From Williamsia sp. (GTDB taxonomy: Bacteria; Bacteroidota; Bacteroidia; Chitinophagales; Chitinophagaceae), in NCBI GenBank assembly GCA_015069695.1, contig JADCRZ010000029.1, forward strand, positions 1 to 64,000: a stretch of 64,000 nucleotides of DNA. Direction: 5' to 3'. The notes below the pieces were generated by a model. The model ran no database searches. It saw only the letters and a program-made list of their open reading frames with translations, and was not told the origin of the DNA. A program made the translations under genes and the position numbers. Below are positions 1-8,552 of the stretch, piece after piece. Each line of letters opens with the position of its first letter. Position 1 is the stretch's first letter.

Positions 1-346
1 TAACTTCCTCTTCGATGATGTAGCCAAATATGGTAGCGGACTCACTAACACCAATGCCTCTACCTTGCAGGTAAAATCTAACCGCCCCTGGGCAGTAACG
101 GTTAAAGCTGCCGCTGCTACCTTCTCAGGACCTGCTGCTCCTGCTACCCAGATGCCTTCTACTGTACTGGGTGTACGCCTCAATGGTGGTTCTAGCTTTA
201 GCTCGCTGTCTACCACAACAGCATCACTGACAAGTGGAGCAAGAGGTACCAGTTCATTCAACATAGACTACAATGCCAATCCCGGATACAGCTACGATGC
301 AGGTACTTACAGCTTGTCTGTTGTTTATACTGCTACGCAGCAATAA
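1..346 (+). CDS. C-terminal part of a hypothetical secreted or surface protein (5' end outside window)
   Basis: The reading frame is open from base 2 to the TAA at 344-346, so this is the last ~114 residues of a gene that starts to the left. The sequence is rich in Ser, Thr, Ala and Gly and ends in alternating beta-strand-like residues (SLSVVYTATQQ), as in many Bacteroidota extracellular beta-sandwich proteins. It has no T9SS sorting domain, no catalytic motif and no membrane segment. A strong hairpin terminator follows 60 bp downstream. The family is not recognised; a surface or pilus-like role is only a guess from composition. Confidence 0.6.
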   Translation, partial: NFLFDDVAKYGSGLTNTNASTLQVKSNRPWAVTVKAAAATFSGPAAPATQMPSTVLGVRLNGGSSFSSLSTTTASLTSGARGTSSFNIDYNANPGYSYDAGTYSLSVVYTATQQ

Positions 347-406
347 TATCATACACACATTACTCCACTAGAAGATCTGGCCATCAATAGTAAGATATAA
401 AAAAGA

Positions 407-437
407 GGGCCTGCACTTAACCGGTGCGGGCCTTTTT
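407..437 (+). terminator. Rho-independent terminator
   Basis: GGCCTGCAC (408-416) pairs with GTGCGGGCC (424-432), with one G-T wobble, across a 7-nt loop, and T5 follows. It lies just after the truncated first gene on the same strand. Confidence 0.8.
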
Positions 438-549
438 GTTTGTCTGCCATTCTTCAGCCACGCAAATGAAAAGGAGGGAGGGTTTCCATTTTAGGTAAAT
501 ACTGTGGGATGGATAACCATCAAGTGATTAAGATCGATCTTTAAAACGA

Positions 550-858
550 TCAGTCATGTGTAAAACGTAGACACTCTGCTTCTCTGATTCGTAAGCCTTC
601 TATAATCCATTTCTCGGCCAGGCGATTGGGTGATTTAAAGGTGGTCAGTATTTTGGCGTATGATGTACTCGGATTGGTAAAGCATGGATCCTCTTTCAAA
701 AATTGAAACTGAATTACAGAAGATTGGGTTAATGAAAGTATGCGTGGATCACTTAAATGAACAACATAACGTATCTGGGTATCTGTCGCTGTTTTATATG
801 CTATAGCACTGGCCATGTCATGTACCATAGGTACAACAAATTCAAAGGTCTCTGTCAT
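550..858 (-). CDS. Hypothetical small protein (102 aa)
   Basis: A 102-residue ORF with an ATG start at 858 (MTETFEF) and no competing ORF on the other strand. It has no signal peptide, transmembrane segment or recognisable motif. The composition is that of a small soluble cytoplasmic protein. It is isolated between two plus-strand genes, so the neighbours do not suggest a role. It may be a real orphan gene or a chance ORF; codon usage looks ordinary. Confidence 0.45.
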   Translation of the reverse strand: MTETFEFVVPMVHDMASAIAYKTATDTQIRYVVHLSDPRILSLTQSSVIQFQFLKEDPCFTNPSTSYAKILTTFKSPNRLAEKWIIEGLRIREAECLRFTHD

Positions 859-1246
859 TGGGAATCGAGTTTTTCTAAAAACTGTTATTGTTCGATGAAC
901 CTAAGGGGGAAATTAAACAACAATGCAGGTAAATGAGTTTGTGGAGAATTTATATATTGTTCACGAGAGAAAACACTTAGAAGTTGATACAAGATTCTTT
1001 GCGCAACAATTATACATCTTGCCAGGCTATATGTGTGGTCGAACGATCATAGTAAGCTAACCAGGATCTCAGGAATGTATCTTTCTTCATACTCGATTCA
1101 CTTGGGGAGTCTGTGTCTCCTCCGCATGAGCTGCAACAAAATAAGTCCATTGCTGAACCTTAATGGATCAGGTTTGCTGGCTTCTACAGCCATGCAATAT
1201 AAGATACTCCACTTTCGTTTACACTGCAAATCCAATCCGAAGAACC
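859..1246. other. Intergenic region with no recognised gene
   Basis: About 390 bp between a minus-strand hypothetical gene and a plus-strand T9SS protein, so it should hold both promoters. An ORF at 1033-1296 overlaps the start of the T9SS gene in another frame and has no supporting features. No convincing Bacteroidota promoter (TTTG, then TAnnTTTG) could be assigned. Confidence 0.5.
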
Positions 1247-3217
1247 ATGAAGAATATTTACCCGTGTTCAGTATTTTCTCCCGCTCTAAAGTTTAATAGT
1301 GTTATTTCGCCAAGACTGCTCATTCTTTTCACACTTTTACTGACAAGCCTGATTTCTTTTACCCAAACCACATACAACTTTTCCACCCCAGCTACTTTGT
1401 CAAGTCCGAGTGGAACGTTCGTAACACTTGCAACGATAACCGTTGATGGTGTGAGCTATAAGCTTAGTCATCTGGGAAATGGAAACTTTACTAATCAATC
1501 AACAGGCGGAAAAAACAATACTGCCTGTTTAAGAAAAGAAGGCTCGGGTGGGGATTTCTTAAGGATCGAAAGAGCCGACGGCGCTGCCTTTCAGTTTTAC
1601 GGCATGTGGCTCAGCAGCTCCAGCATGTATAACCCCCCATACTACCAGCCGCCCTACTATAACATAAAATATTATGATCAGAATGGGAACGAGATCACCT
1701 CAGCTACGACGGTTTCGAATAATCAGAATGATGTGGTCACCGTCACTCAGAACCTGAAGGTAAAGTACGTGTACGTTACTTATAACGCGATTATGACTTT
1801 CCTGCTCGATGACTTAATTGTTGGCCCGGCAGCCGCTTCCCCACCATCGGTATCTACAACCTCCATCAATCAATTCACGAACAACTCCTGTATGATGGGT
1901 GGCAATGTAACCGATGAACAGTTGGCTTCCGTAACAGACAGAGGGGTTGTTTACAATACTACTGGAACACCAACAACTGCTGATGCCAAAGTTCAGATTG
2001 GAAACGGTTTGGGGACCTATTCTCAAACCATTACCGGTCTCACACCAGGCACATTGTATTATGTCAGGGCTTATGCTACCAATTCGGCCGGCACTACTTA
2101 TGGTTCGCAGCTTTCTTTTACAACAGCCAGTCCCTTTGTCCTGAACCGGATACATTACTTCAATACTGCATGGGTAAGCACAGCCAGTCAGCCAACGCCG
2201 TTCACCAAATATGTTGAAGGATGGAACATTACGGCTACAAGTACTGGAACAGGCCTGGTATCTGTGACACGTCTCACGGCCACTACTGGTACCGGTGCAG
2301 TGGGTGAAGGAGTGGCTTCTGCAAGGGCGATCAGTTCTACCGCAGCTGAAGACCTGGTATCCATGTCAGTAAAGGTTAGCGACAACACTCCCTTTGACCT
2401 GCAGGGGTTCAAGTTCAAATACCTCACCAAAGTTGCGAATACCGCCTTCGGAACAATGACCGTAACGGGCTACCGGAACGGTACAGCTGTTCCAGGGGCA
2501 GTAGCCTCTCTTTCCAATATTCCTCAAGCAACGTCAACATCCTACGCTTACTCGATATTTGATCTGAACTCAAATAATAATTTTAATAACATAGATCAAT
2601 TTGTTATCACAGCCACGGATCCGGCAAGCGGGGCGCGGCTGAGCGCTATAGATATGGATTCATTGGCTATTGCTCCTGCCGCCACACTACCAGTGAAACT
2701 TGAAAGCTTCACTGGCACCCTCACTCAAAACAGCTGCTTGCTTACCTGGACAACATCACAGGAACAAAACAGCCATGACATAGACATTGAATATTCTACA
2801 GATGGTATCGGATTTCGTAAGATTGGCAATATTGCAGCCGCAGGAAATAGTATGCAGCGAAAAACCTATTCCTATACACATACAACGCTTCTTTCAGGCG
2901 ATAATTATTACCGTCTGAAAATGAATGATGCTGATGGAAAGTATGAATACAGTCAAGTTGTACTTGTAAAAAAGGCAAAAGGGACTGACGTGTTGAATGT
3001 TTATCCCAATCCTGTAAATGGTGGTCAAATCTTTGTACACGTATCTACTGGAACAGTGTTACCCCAATCCTTCCTGATTGTAGATGCTGCTGGAAAAACG
3101 GTATTGCGTGGAGCACTCACTGCCGATAACCAGAATGTTGATGTGTCCTTGCTAAAAAAAGGAACTTACTTTATTATAGTAAGCAACGGGTCCTCACAGC
3201 AGATCACTGTGCAATAA
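1247..3217 (+). CDS. T9SS-exported protein with fibronectin III-like domain and type A sorting domain
   Basis: An extracellular protein of about 656 aa. The ATG at 1247 is chosen over an upstream in-frame start at 1163 because it places a basic N-terminus before a hydrophobic segment (LLILFTLLLTSLISF) ending near FTQ, a plausible signal peptide. The first third (YNFSTPATLSSPSG onward) looks like a beta-sandwich carbohydrate-binding-type domain. A fibronectin III-like repeat follows, with the TLYYVRAYATNSAGTTYGS signature near residues 265-290. The C-terminus has the PVKLESFTGTL linker, a YYRLK motif and a final T9SS type A domain (NVYPNPV). No catalytic residues are seen. The cargo is expected at the cell surface or in the medium; function is unknown. 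Confidence 0.8.
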   Translation: MKNIYPCSVFSPALKFNSVISPRLLILFTLLLTSLISFTQTTYNFSTPATLSSPSGTFVTLATITVDGVSYKLSHLGNGNFTNQSTGGKNNTACLRKEGSGGDFLRIERADGAAFQFYGMWLSSSSMYNPPYYQPPYYNIKYYDQNGNEITSATTVSNNQNDVVTVTQNLKVKYVYVTYNAIMTFLLDDLIVGPAAASPPSVSTTSINQFTNNSCMMGGNVTDEQLASVTDRGVVYNTTGTPTTADAKVQIGNGLGTYSQTITGLTPGTLYYVRAYATNSAGTTYGSQLSFTTASPFVLNRIHYFNTAWVSTASQPTPFTKYVEGWNITATSTGTGLVSVTRLTATTGTGAVGEGVASARAISSTAAEDLVSMSVKVSDNTPFDLQGFKFKYLTKVANTAFGTMTVTGYRNGTAVPGAVASLSNIPQATSTSYAYSIFDLNSNNNFNNIDQFVITATDPASGARLSAIDMDSLAIAPAATLPVKLESFTGTLTQNSCLLTWTTSQEQNSHDIDIEYSTDGIGFRKIGNIAAAGNSMQRKTYSYTHTTLLSGDNYYRLKMNDADGKYEYSQVVLVKKAKGTDVLNVYPNPVNGGQIFVHVSTGTVLPQSFLIVDAAGKTVLRGALTADNQNVDVSLLKKGTYFIIVSNGSSQQITVQ

Positions 3218-3234
3218 AGCTTGGCGGTAAAAAA

Positions 3235-3275
3235 AAAGAAAGCTTGCTTCTGATTTGGAGCAGGCTTTCTTTTTT
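3235..3275 (+). terminator. Rho-independent terminator
   Basis: AAAGAAAGC (3235-3243) pairs with GCTTTCTTT (3264-3272), the inner bases add partial pairing, and the run of T continues to 3275. It sits immediately after the T9SS gene. Confidence 0.75.
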
Positions 3276-3319
3276 GAAGCTTAAAATGAGGGATCTGGCA
3301 ATGATAAAAGATTAGAGTG

Positions 3320-3820
3320 ATGTTCAATCCGTTCGCCAGGTTCATTCCGGAGCTGATAGATGCATTCAGAACACAGGGAGAGCGCTACCTGGTGTCGGAG
3401 ACATTCCATGCCAGTGTCGATGTATTTACGGAAGGCAATACCGAGCTGCCGTTCTGCCTGTACAATGACCTGGCCTTTGCCCAGATCCACCTGCAGGCAG
3501 TTCGTGCAGATCACTATATTGCCATCATCGACCTGGGGAAAGAAAAGCACCTGGCTAAGGTGCAGGAGATGCTGGCGCCGGCATCACCGTACCTGATCTA
3601 TTCCAACCTGGTGCATGATAACCCGCCCCTTACAGATCTGCTGGATAAGGATTATGCACCCAAGCTCCGGAAATACATCGAGCGGCATACTACATGGCGC
3701 ATATACAAGAACGGCAGCCTCAAGCCCAAGATACAGCTGATTTTCAGGGAGTTGTTTGTGGTTGTCAGATTCCAGTTACAGCAACTGCGAATCAAGTTTG
3801 CTAATATTGAGAACTATTGA
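3320..3820 (+). CDS. Hypothetical cytoplasmic protein (166 aa)
   Basis: The start is placed at the ATG at 3320; a GTG at 3317 is directly adjacent. The protein has no signal peptide or membrane segment and begins MFNPFARFIPELIDAF. Composition and codon use look like a genuine soluble protein of mixed alpha/beta type. The C-terminal third is basic and rich in Arg, Leu and Gln. A terminator separates it from the gene before it, and it converges on a broken T9SS gene. The family is not recognised and no function is proposed. Confidence 0.6.
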   Translation: MFNPFARFIPELIDAFRTQGERYLVSETFHASVDVFTEGNTELPFCLYNDLAFAQIHLQAVRADHYIAIIDLGKEKHLAKVQEMLAPASPYLIYSNLVHDNPPLTDLLDKDYAPKLRKYIERHTTWRIYKNGSLKPKIQLIFRELFVVVRFQLQQLRIKFANIENY

Positions 3821-3844
3821 TCAGCAGGCACTATAATGAATACT

Positions 3845-4203
3845 TTATTGCTTGATAAATGTCTTGGTTGTGTTGATGCTTTCAGATTTCACCTGGATCA
3901 GGTAGGTGCCCTTGTTCAAGCGCTCAACCGGAACAGATAATGAGGCGCGGCCGGTATAGCCGGTTTGTTCCTGTTGGATTATCACACGCCCGTTCATGTC
4001 TCTTACCTGCAGGGTCAGCTTCTGCTTGGTCGGCAGTTGTACAACTAATTGTAAAGTGTTTAGCACCGGGTTTTGATACACGCTGAACTGGGTAGCATAC
4101 TGGTTCATGTCCACCTGAGCTGTGGAAGAGTAGGCTGCGCTTCCACTCTGGTCAACTTGTCTGATGCGGTAAAAGTTGGTGCCTGTGTGCGTACCAAAAC
4201 TAG
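3845..4203 (-). pseudogene. 3' remnant of a T9SS-exported protein, cut by an IS481-type element
   Basis: On the minus strand the frame is open from the edge of the IS element to a TAA at 3845. It encodes about 119 residues: a TNFYRIRQVDQSGSAAYSS segment typical of the region before T9SS domains, then a type A sorting domain (FSVYQNPVLNTLQL ... GTYLIQV). There is no signal peptide or start codon in the remnant. The rest of the gene should lie just right of the insertion on the same strand, but a plus-strand ORF is found there, so the 5' part has been lost by deletion or rearrangement. Confidence 0.8.
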
Positions 4204-5207
4204 GGTTGACAGAAATCGAAGATACTGTACATCCAGGCTTTTTTGCGGGTGAAAAGAAAAATTATGTGGGCTGTAGTTTTTCTTTGAGCACTTCGTATGG
4301 TGTCTTCCCCTTTAGTGCTCCATTGGGCCGGTGACAGTTGTAAAACGTTTCCCATTCCCGAAGTTTCTTTGCTATGTCGATGTCATCGGTATATTCTACA
4401 AGCTGGTAAAATTCATGCTTGTCCGTAAGATGTGATCGTTCCACCTTGCCATTGAGGTGAGGGCTCGCTTTTCGGATGTAAACATGGCGAATACCCTGAT
4501 CCTCGCAGTGCCAGTGAAATAAGGCTTGAAACTCGTGGCCGTTGTCAGTTTGTATAGTGTGGATTCGAAAAGGAAAGCGGCTGACTACATAATCGACAAA
4601 ATCCACTGCACATTTCTGGTTATGCCGTTCGTAGATTTTTAGCGCTCTGGCCCTGGTAGCATCATCAATAGCAGTGTACTGAAAACGCTTAACCCTATTG
4701 CCTTTCTTATCTGTAAAGAACAAGAATTTCACATCGATCTGGATGCGGTGGCCGGGCACTTTCTTCTCATAGCGTTTAAACTGCTCCATAGATCTTTTAC
4801 GCTGGTTTTGAGGCAGTTTATTGAGGCCATGGCGCTTCAGCACACCATAGACACCACCAGGAGATACTTTCATGTCATGGTAGCGCAGTAGGTACCAGGA
4901 TATGCGCTGTTGGCCCAAGTGGTAGTGCTTTCGTAAGTAAAGGATCTTTTCTTCGATGGCAGCAGCTACCCTGATCTTTGGGTTCTGAGGGCAAGGCTTG
5001 CTGTTGATCAGAGCCGATTCTCCTTTGGCTTCATAAGCACGTTTCCACTGGTAATAAGTTTCGCGGGATACACCGAAATGGCGACAGGTTTTAGAGATGT
5101 TCCCCAGTTCTTTTGCGTGGTTGAAGACCTTCAGTTTTCTGCGGATGTCTGATTGTTCTTTGGCGGTCATGTGCTAGATTTAGGTGACAAGTTAAAAATT
5201 GTCAACC
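4204..5207 (-). mobile_element. IS481-family insertion sequence (~1.0 kb)
   Basis: One DDE transposase ORF fills the element. The outer ends carry a short inverted repeat, GGTTGACA at 4204-4211 and TGTCAACC at 5200-5207. The 1004-bp span fits the usual size of this family. No clear target-site duplication is visible next to these ends, so the boundaries are approximate. The element truncates a T9SS gene on its left and overlaps the first codons of the ORF on its right. Confidence 0.75.
4262..5170 (-). CDS. IS481-family transposase
   Basis: A complete 302-aa transposase. The N-terminus holds a helix-turn-helix (GNISKTCRHFGVSRETYYQW, near residues 23-42) and a second winged-helix-like region. 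The catalytic core carries the DDE triad in RIQIDVKF, HTIQTDNGHEF and NGKVERSH, with a C-terminal YNCHRPNGALKGKTPYEVL block typical of IS481/IS3-like integrase cores. A single ORF without frameshift distinguishes it from IS3. It appears intact and may be active. Confidence 0.92.
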   Translation of the reverse strand: MTAKEQSDIRRKLKVFNHAKELGNISKTCRHFGVSRETYYQWKRAYEAKGESALINSKPCPQNPKIRVAAAIEEKILYLRKHYHLGQQRISWYLLRYHDMKVSPGGVYGVLKRHGLNKLPQNQRKRSMEQFKRYEKKVPGHRIQIDVKFLFFTDKKGNRVKRFQYTAIDDATRARALKIYERHNQKCAVDFVDYVVSRFPFRIHTIQTDNGHEFQALFHWHCEDQGIRHVYIRKASPHLNGKVERSHLTDKHEFYQLVEYTDDIDIAKKLREWETFYNCHRPNGALKGKTPYEVLKEKLQPT

Positions 5208-6829
5208 GTAGTCTAGATTTCCATAAGATACTGTGGATTGATGAACAAACCTATTTTACCCAACGATGGAGATTGGTTCATCCCACACAAGATGTTTTGG
5301 GAGATCTCTTTTCACTTTCAAAAAGCCTCTATTTAAATCCGGATAGCTATAATTTCAATCAGGACCTTTTTTGGTCTCCATTTGACGAGGCGGGATGCAT
5401 TTCGGATGAAAGCCGGATGCAGGTTAAGCGCAACCTGATTTTGCTGACAGGAAAAATAACCCGTCCAAATGCCGGTATCATTCATGAAATTTATACGCTT
5501 TGTTTCAACTATGGCATATGTGATCGAACCTGGAGATGGCGCAGTATTCCAACGGCTCCGCGCGTTGTAGCCATGCCTGGTATCCATCCGGGTTATGCGG
5601 AGGAAGAACTACTGGATACCAATGACATAGAACTCAGGGAAGACGCTCATATTTATGCGAAAGGTTTTCTTTATCTATCTGTAGGAATCCATCCCAGAGC
5701 ACTGAAGGACAATTGTGTATGGTACCAGAAATACCTGCCTGCTGATCTCAGACATCCTCAGGAAAGAAGATATTCCAACTCAAAGCCAACAGTCGGGTAC
5801 TCTCATCCCTGGAAATACATGAGCAGAACCGCTTTTGAACTGGCAAACCGATTTTATTACTTGGGGGCCTATATTTCCTCGGTCAGTTCAAGAAGACAAT
5901 ATTATTTGATCGATCTTGTTGGATCAGGCGTGGATTCACTTCCAATGGATGCGGTTAAGGACAAAGTCTGGGTCGTGGTGAAAGGAAAAGCCTATTTGTC
6001 TATCAATACCTACAATTTGGATTGGAATATTGATGTAGATAGAGGATACATCAAAGTTCTTGAAAGTAATCATAATAGTACACGGTTAAATGTTGTAGAT
6101 AAGACACCTAAACAAATGTCTATGTATGAGCCAAGGCATTTCAACGGTTGTTTCAAGATTCTTTCTCGTCCTTCCGTAGGGCTCATAGCCGTATACTATG
6201 ATAAAAGAGATGATGACCTCCGTGAAGCCTCATTCCTTCCAAAGGAATGTGATATGGAGCCGTCTATGGATGAAGACAATCTGCCATTGGAATTCAAATC
6301 TGACTTTGAAAATGCACTGGAGCTCAGGCCTTACAGCCCATCAAGGATTTTACCACATGGAGCAGACACCTTGGGAAAGCGTATCACAGTGAAATTCCGG
6401 GAGCATTTCACTGTGCACCATCCTCCTATTGTTCCAAAAGTTGTTGTAAAACTTTTTCCCAATACAAACAATGTCAATATCAGATTCTGGTCGCCCAACT
6501 CCCGACATCAATTAAAAAGCAATATTTGGAAGATGTATATGGGGGCGCTGGATCAGGGAATTGTTCAACAGCTTTTAGAAGTAGAAAGATTTCGAAATTT
6601 CGAACCGCTGGATCCAAGGGACCCTGACAGGCCACTTACAGATGATTATACAGCAGCAGATTTGAATGATTTTTACATATATCAGTACAACTTTGTTGCG
6701 TCCGATCCAAAGATACTTATGTTTAGGAAATATTGCACCAATGCAGCGAGATTCTCATACGGCACAAGTGTATGGTTTGAAGATATCGTTGGCCACATCG
6801 CAACACCTGACATCCTGGAATTCGAGTGA
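5153..6829 (+). CDS. Hypothetical protein, probably 5'-truncated by the IS element
   Basis: A long open frame encoding up to 558 aa. The only early start is a TTG at 5153 inside the IS element, overlapping the start of the transposase on the opposite strand. Native sequence probably begins near base 5208 (about residue 20), so the original N-terminus is missing or replaced. The protein is rich in aromatic and charged residues, has no signal peptide and no clear membrane segment, and shows scattered Trp/Tyr/Pro motifs (RTWRWRSIPTAPR, SHPWKYM). No known domain is recognised. A small ORF follows 73 bp downstream on the same strand. Confidence 0.6.
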   Translation: MFFGGHVLDLGDKLKIVNRSLDFHKILWIDEQTYFTQRWRLVHPTQDVLGDLFSLSKSLYLNPDSYNFNQDLFWSPFDEAGCISDESRMQVKRNLILLTGKITRPNAGIIHEIYTLCFNYGICDRTWRWRSIPTAPRVVAMPGIHPGYAEEELLDTNDIELREDAHIYAKGFLYLSVGIHPRALKDNCVWYQKYLPADLRHPQERRYSNSKPTVGYSHPWKYMSRTAFELANRFYYLGAYISSVSSRRQYYLIDLVGSGVDSLPMDAVKDKVWVVVKGKAYLSINTYNLDWNIDVDRGYIKVLESNHNSTRLNVVDKTPKQMSMYEPRHFNGCFKILSRPSVGLIAVYYDKRDDDLREASFLPKECDMEPSMDEDNLPLEFKSDFENALELRPYSPSRILPHGADTLGKRITVKFREHFTVHHPPIVPKVVVKLFPNTNNVNIRFWSPNSRHQLKSNIWKMYMGALDQGIVQQLLEVERFRNFEPLDPRDPDRPLTDDYTAADLNDFYIYQYNFVASDPKILMFRKYCTNAARFSYGTSVWFEDIVGHIATPDILEFE

Positions 6830-6902
6830 TGATTTATTGCGCAGAAGTTAAGTTTGGATCATACAGTTCCAAGTAAATTGGGGAATTGTAGAAGGTTTAA
6901 AA

Positions 6903-7121
6903 ATGAAACAACAAGGCTTACCATACCCCAATATGGATTTGTTTAAGCTGGCCGAAAAGCTCGGCAAGGTATCGAAGCCCTTTAAAATGATGAGCTACGC
7001 AGAGATAGTTCTTACCAATTTTAAAAGCTTTGTAAAGATACCGGCAAACTGGTCCTTAAAGAAATCAGCCGTAGCAATTCTCCTGTCAGGTATAGAATCT
7101 GTATCAAACCCTAAAAATTAG
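6903..7121 (+). CDS. Small hypothetical protein (72 aa)
   Basis: An ATG-started ORF (MKQQGLPYPNMDLFKLAEKL) 73 bp after the 558-residue hypothetical gene and possibly co-transcribed with it. It is basic with helical character and no signal peptide. Codon choice (CTG, GCC, CTC, AAG, CCC) looks like real coding sequence. No family is recognised. The pairing with the upstream gene might reflect a two-gene unit, but nothing in the sequence shows its role. Confidence 0.45.
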   Translation: MKQQGLPYPNMDLFKLAEKLGKVSKPFKMMSYAEIVLTNFKSFVKIPANWSLKKSAVAILLSGIESVSNPKN

Positions 7122-7358
7122 ACAGATTTTGTGAAACGGTTTGAGCGTTTCGGAGATGACTAATTCTTATTTACTGCCCGCAATTAAAGAGAAAGGTTAA
7201 TTGAAAAGTTTGGCTGGATGTGAATTAGATTTGCCTTGGATATGTTTTCTCTTATTGAATAGCATTTTATTGCAGTTCGGATACACCAAAACTAGTAACC
7301 AAGTATATCCTATCTGTGCCCTTCACGTTGATATAATTTGATCCATTTTGACATACCT

Positions 7359-7413
7359 AAAACGTACTAAAAGCCTCCAAATCAATTTGATTTGGAGGCT
7401 TTTAGTACGTTTT
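7359..7413. terminator. Perfect 26-bp inverted repeat, likely bidirectional terminator
   Basis: The arm from 7359 to 7384 is exactly complementary to 7388-7413, with a 3-nt loop. Each arm ends in AAAA/TTTT. The location between convergent transcripts (6903-7121 on plus, 7772-10544 on minus) suits a bidirectional terminator. The stem is unusually long and perfect, so a mobile-element origin is an alternative. Confidence 0.65.
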
Positions 7414-7425
7414 GATACGATTTTT

Positions 7426-7451
7426 CAGCGGAGAGTGAGGGATCAGAACCC
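7426..7451 (-). repeat. tRNA-Ser-like 3'-end fragment, copy 1 (candidate att remnant)
   Basis: CAGCGGAGAGTGAGGGA (7426-7442) followed by TCAGAACCC reads on the minus strand as the TpsiC arm and acceptor 3' strand of a serine-type tRNA. The 5' part of a tRNA is absent. The same 17 bases recur at 14240 in the same orientation, and the next ~90 bp of both copies show scattered similarity. Confidence 0.6.
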
Positions 7452-7771
7452 GGCTCTCAAGTAACTGTATTTCAGTGGATTGCACACATTAAAAATCAGT
7501 GTACCCGAATTTGTAACCTTCTCAATGACTCAAAATTAAAATAATAATTATTGATGTATGAAGTTATTTTGTGGGTGAAACTAGCCCCTCCCTTCAAAGT
7601 TCACAAAATGTCTTTAATGCGTATTTAAGTTTAATTAAGAGACTTAGGGATGGGAAAAAACACTACTATTTCGCCATGTTCCGCTCCCTCACAATAAATG
7701 TGTTTATCAATCACTTAAAAGAGACTACGCTAACCGGCGAAGAGGGGGCTAAACGCATTAGCTTATTCATT

Positions 7772-8548
7772 CTACCCCTCAGATAGCTTTTTGAGGAATT
7801 CATTTTTCCGTCTTGTTGAAACGTCAATTTTGGAGCCGTCGGTCATAATAACAAAGCCACCCTTGCCTTTATTGTAGTCTTTTACAAAAGCCAAGTTGAT
7901 GAGGTCCGAATTGTGTACGCGGAAAAAACTGTAAGCGGATAATAGCTCTTCATAGTCACCCAATGTTTTTGCCACCATCAATGTTTTGGATTCTTTTGGC
8001 TTATCTCTTATATGAAACCTGGTGTAGCTACCACAGCTTTCGCAACGGATAATATCCGAAAGCGAAAGCACAGTAAGACCAGTTGAAGTGGGCACCGCAA
8101 TCCGCTTCAAAACGCCTGGGGGGCTTTTAAAATACTCAGTAACAGCTTCTAACTGACGGGTTCTTTCTTCCTGTGATTTTTTACGGGTTAGTTTCTCAAC
8201 AGCTGCTATCAAATCTTCCGGATCGATCCGCTTCATAAGGTAATCAATTGCATTAAGCTTGAATGCTTGCACCGCATATTCCGCATGCGCCGTAGTAAAG
8301 ATGATGTCAAAATTTATCTGCTTGCTTGTTTCCTTAACTTTCTCCAGCAAATCGAACGCAGTTTGATTACGTAGCTCTACATCGAGAAAAATAAGTTCGG
8401 GGCGTAACTTACCGATAGCTTCCACTCCTTCAACCACCGATCGATATGTGCCCATTACATAAATGGCTTCAGCGCAATGTGCAGCAAGCAGATTACTAAG
8501 CCTGTCCAGGCAATGCTGCTCATCGTCAACAATAATAGCTTTAATCAT
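7772..8548 (-). CDS. LytTR-family response regulator
   Basis: A 258-aa response regulator. The receiver domain (about 1-120) has the acidic pair D8/D9, the phospho-acceptor D56 in ELIFLDVEL, T85/T86 and K106. The usual Pro after that Lys is Arg (MKRID). The C-terminal LytTR DNA-binding domain (about 155-258) contains IIRCESCGSYTRFHI and FFRVHNSDLINLAFV. The gene is transcribed right after the sensor kinase, with a 4-bp gap, so the two form an operon and a cognate pair. Its targets are unknown; the divergent secreted-protein genes at 10879-13737 are candidates. Confidence 0.93.
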   Translation of the reverse strand: MIKAIIVDDEQHCLDRLSNLLAAHCAEAIYVMGTYRSVVEGVEAIGKLRPELIFLDVELRNQTAFDLLEKVKETSKQINFDIIFTTAHAEYAVQAFKLNAIDYLMKRIDPEDLIAAVEKLTRKKSQEERTRQLEAVTEYFKSPPGVLKRIAVPTSTGLTVLSLSDIIRCESCGSYTRFHIRDKPKESKTLMVAKTLGDYEELLSAYSFFRVHNSDLINLAFVKDYNKGKGGFVIMTDGSKIDVSTRRKNEFLKKLSEG

Positions 8549-8552
8549 AGAT

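Larger units (their letters stand above)
7122..7771. other. Intergenic accessory region with hairpins and a tRNA-like repeat
   Basis: 650 bp between convergent genes. From left to right it holds a hairpin with loop GTTTGAG (7133-7151), a perfect 26-bp inverted repeat (7359-7413), and a match to a serine-type tRNA 3' end (7426-7451). A weak ORF at 7571-7786 that overlaps the response-regulator gene is not supported. The stretch looks AT-rich and non-coding. Confidence 0.6.

Noticed and set aside
1033-1296. 87-codon ORF before the first T9SS gene
   Set aside because: Overlaps the signal-peptide region of the T9SS gene in another frame.
7571-7786. 71-codon ORF overlapping the 3' end of the response-regulator gene
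   Set aside because: Overlaps a well-supported gene on the other strand and has no recognisable features.
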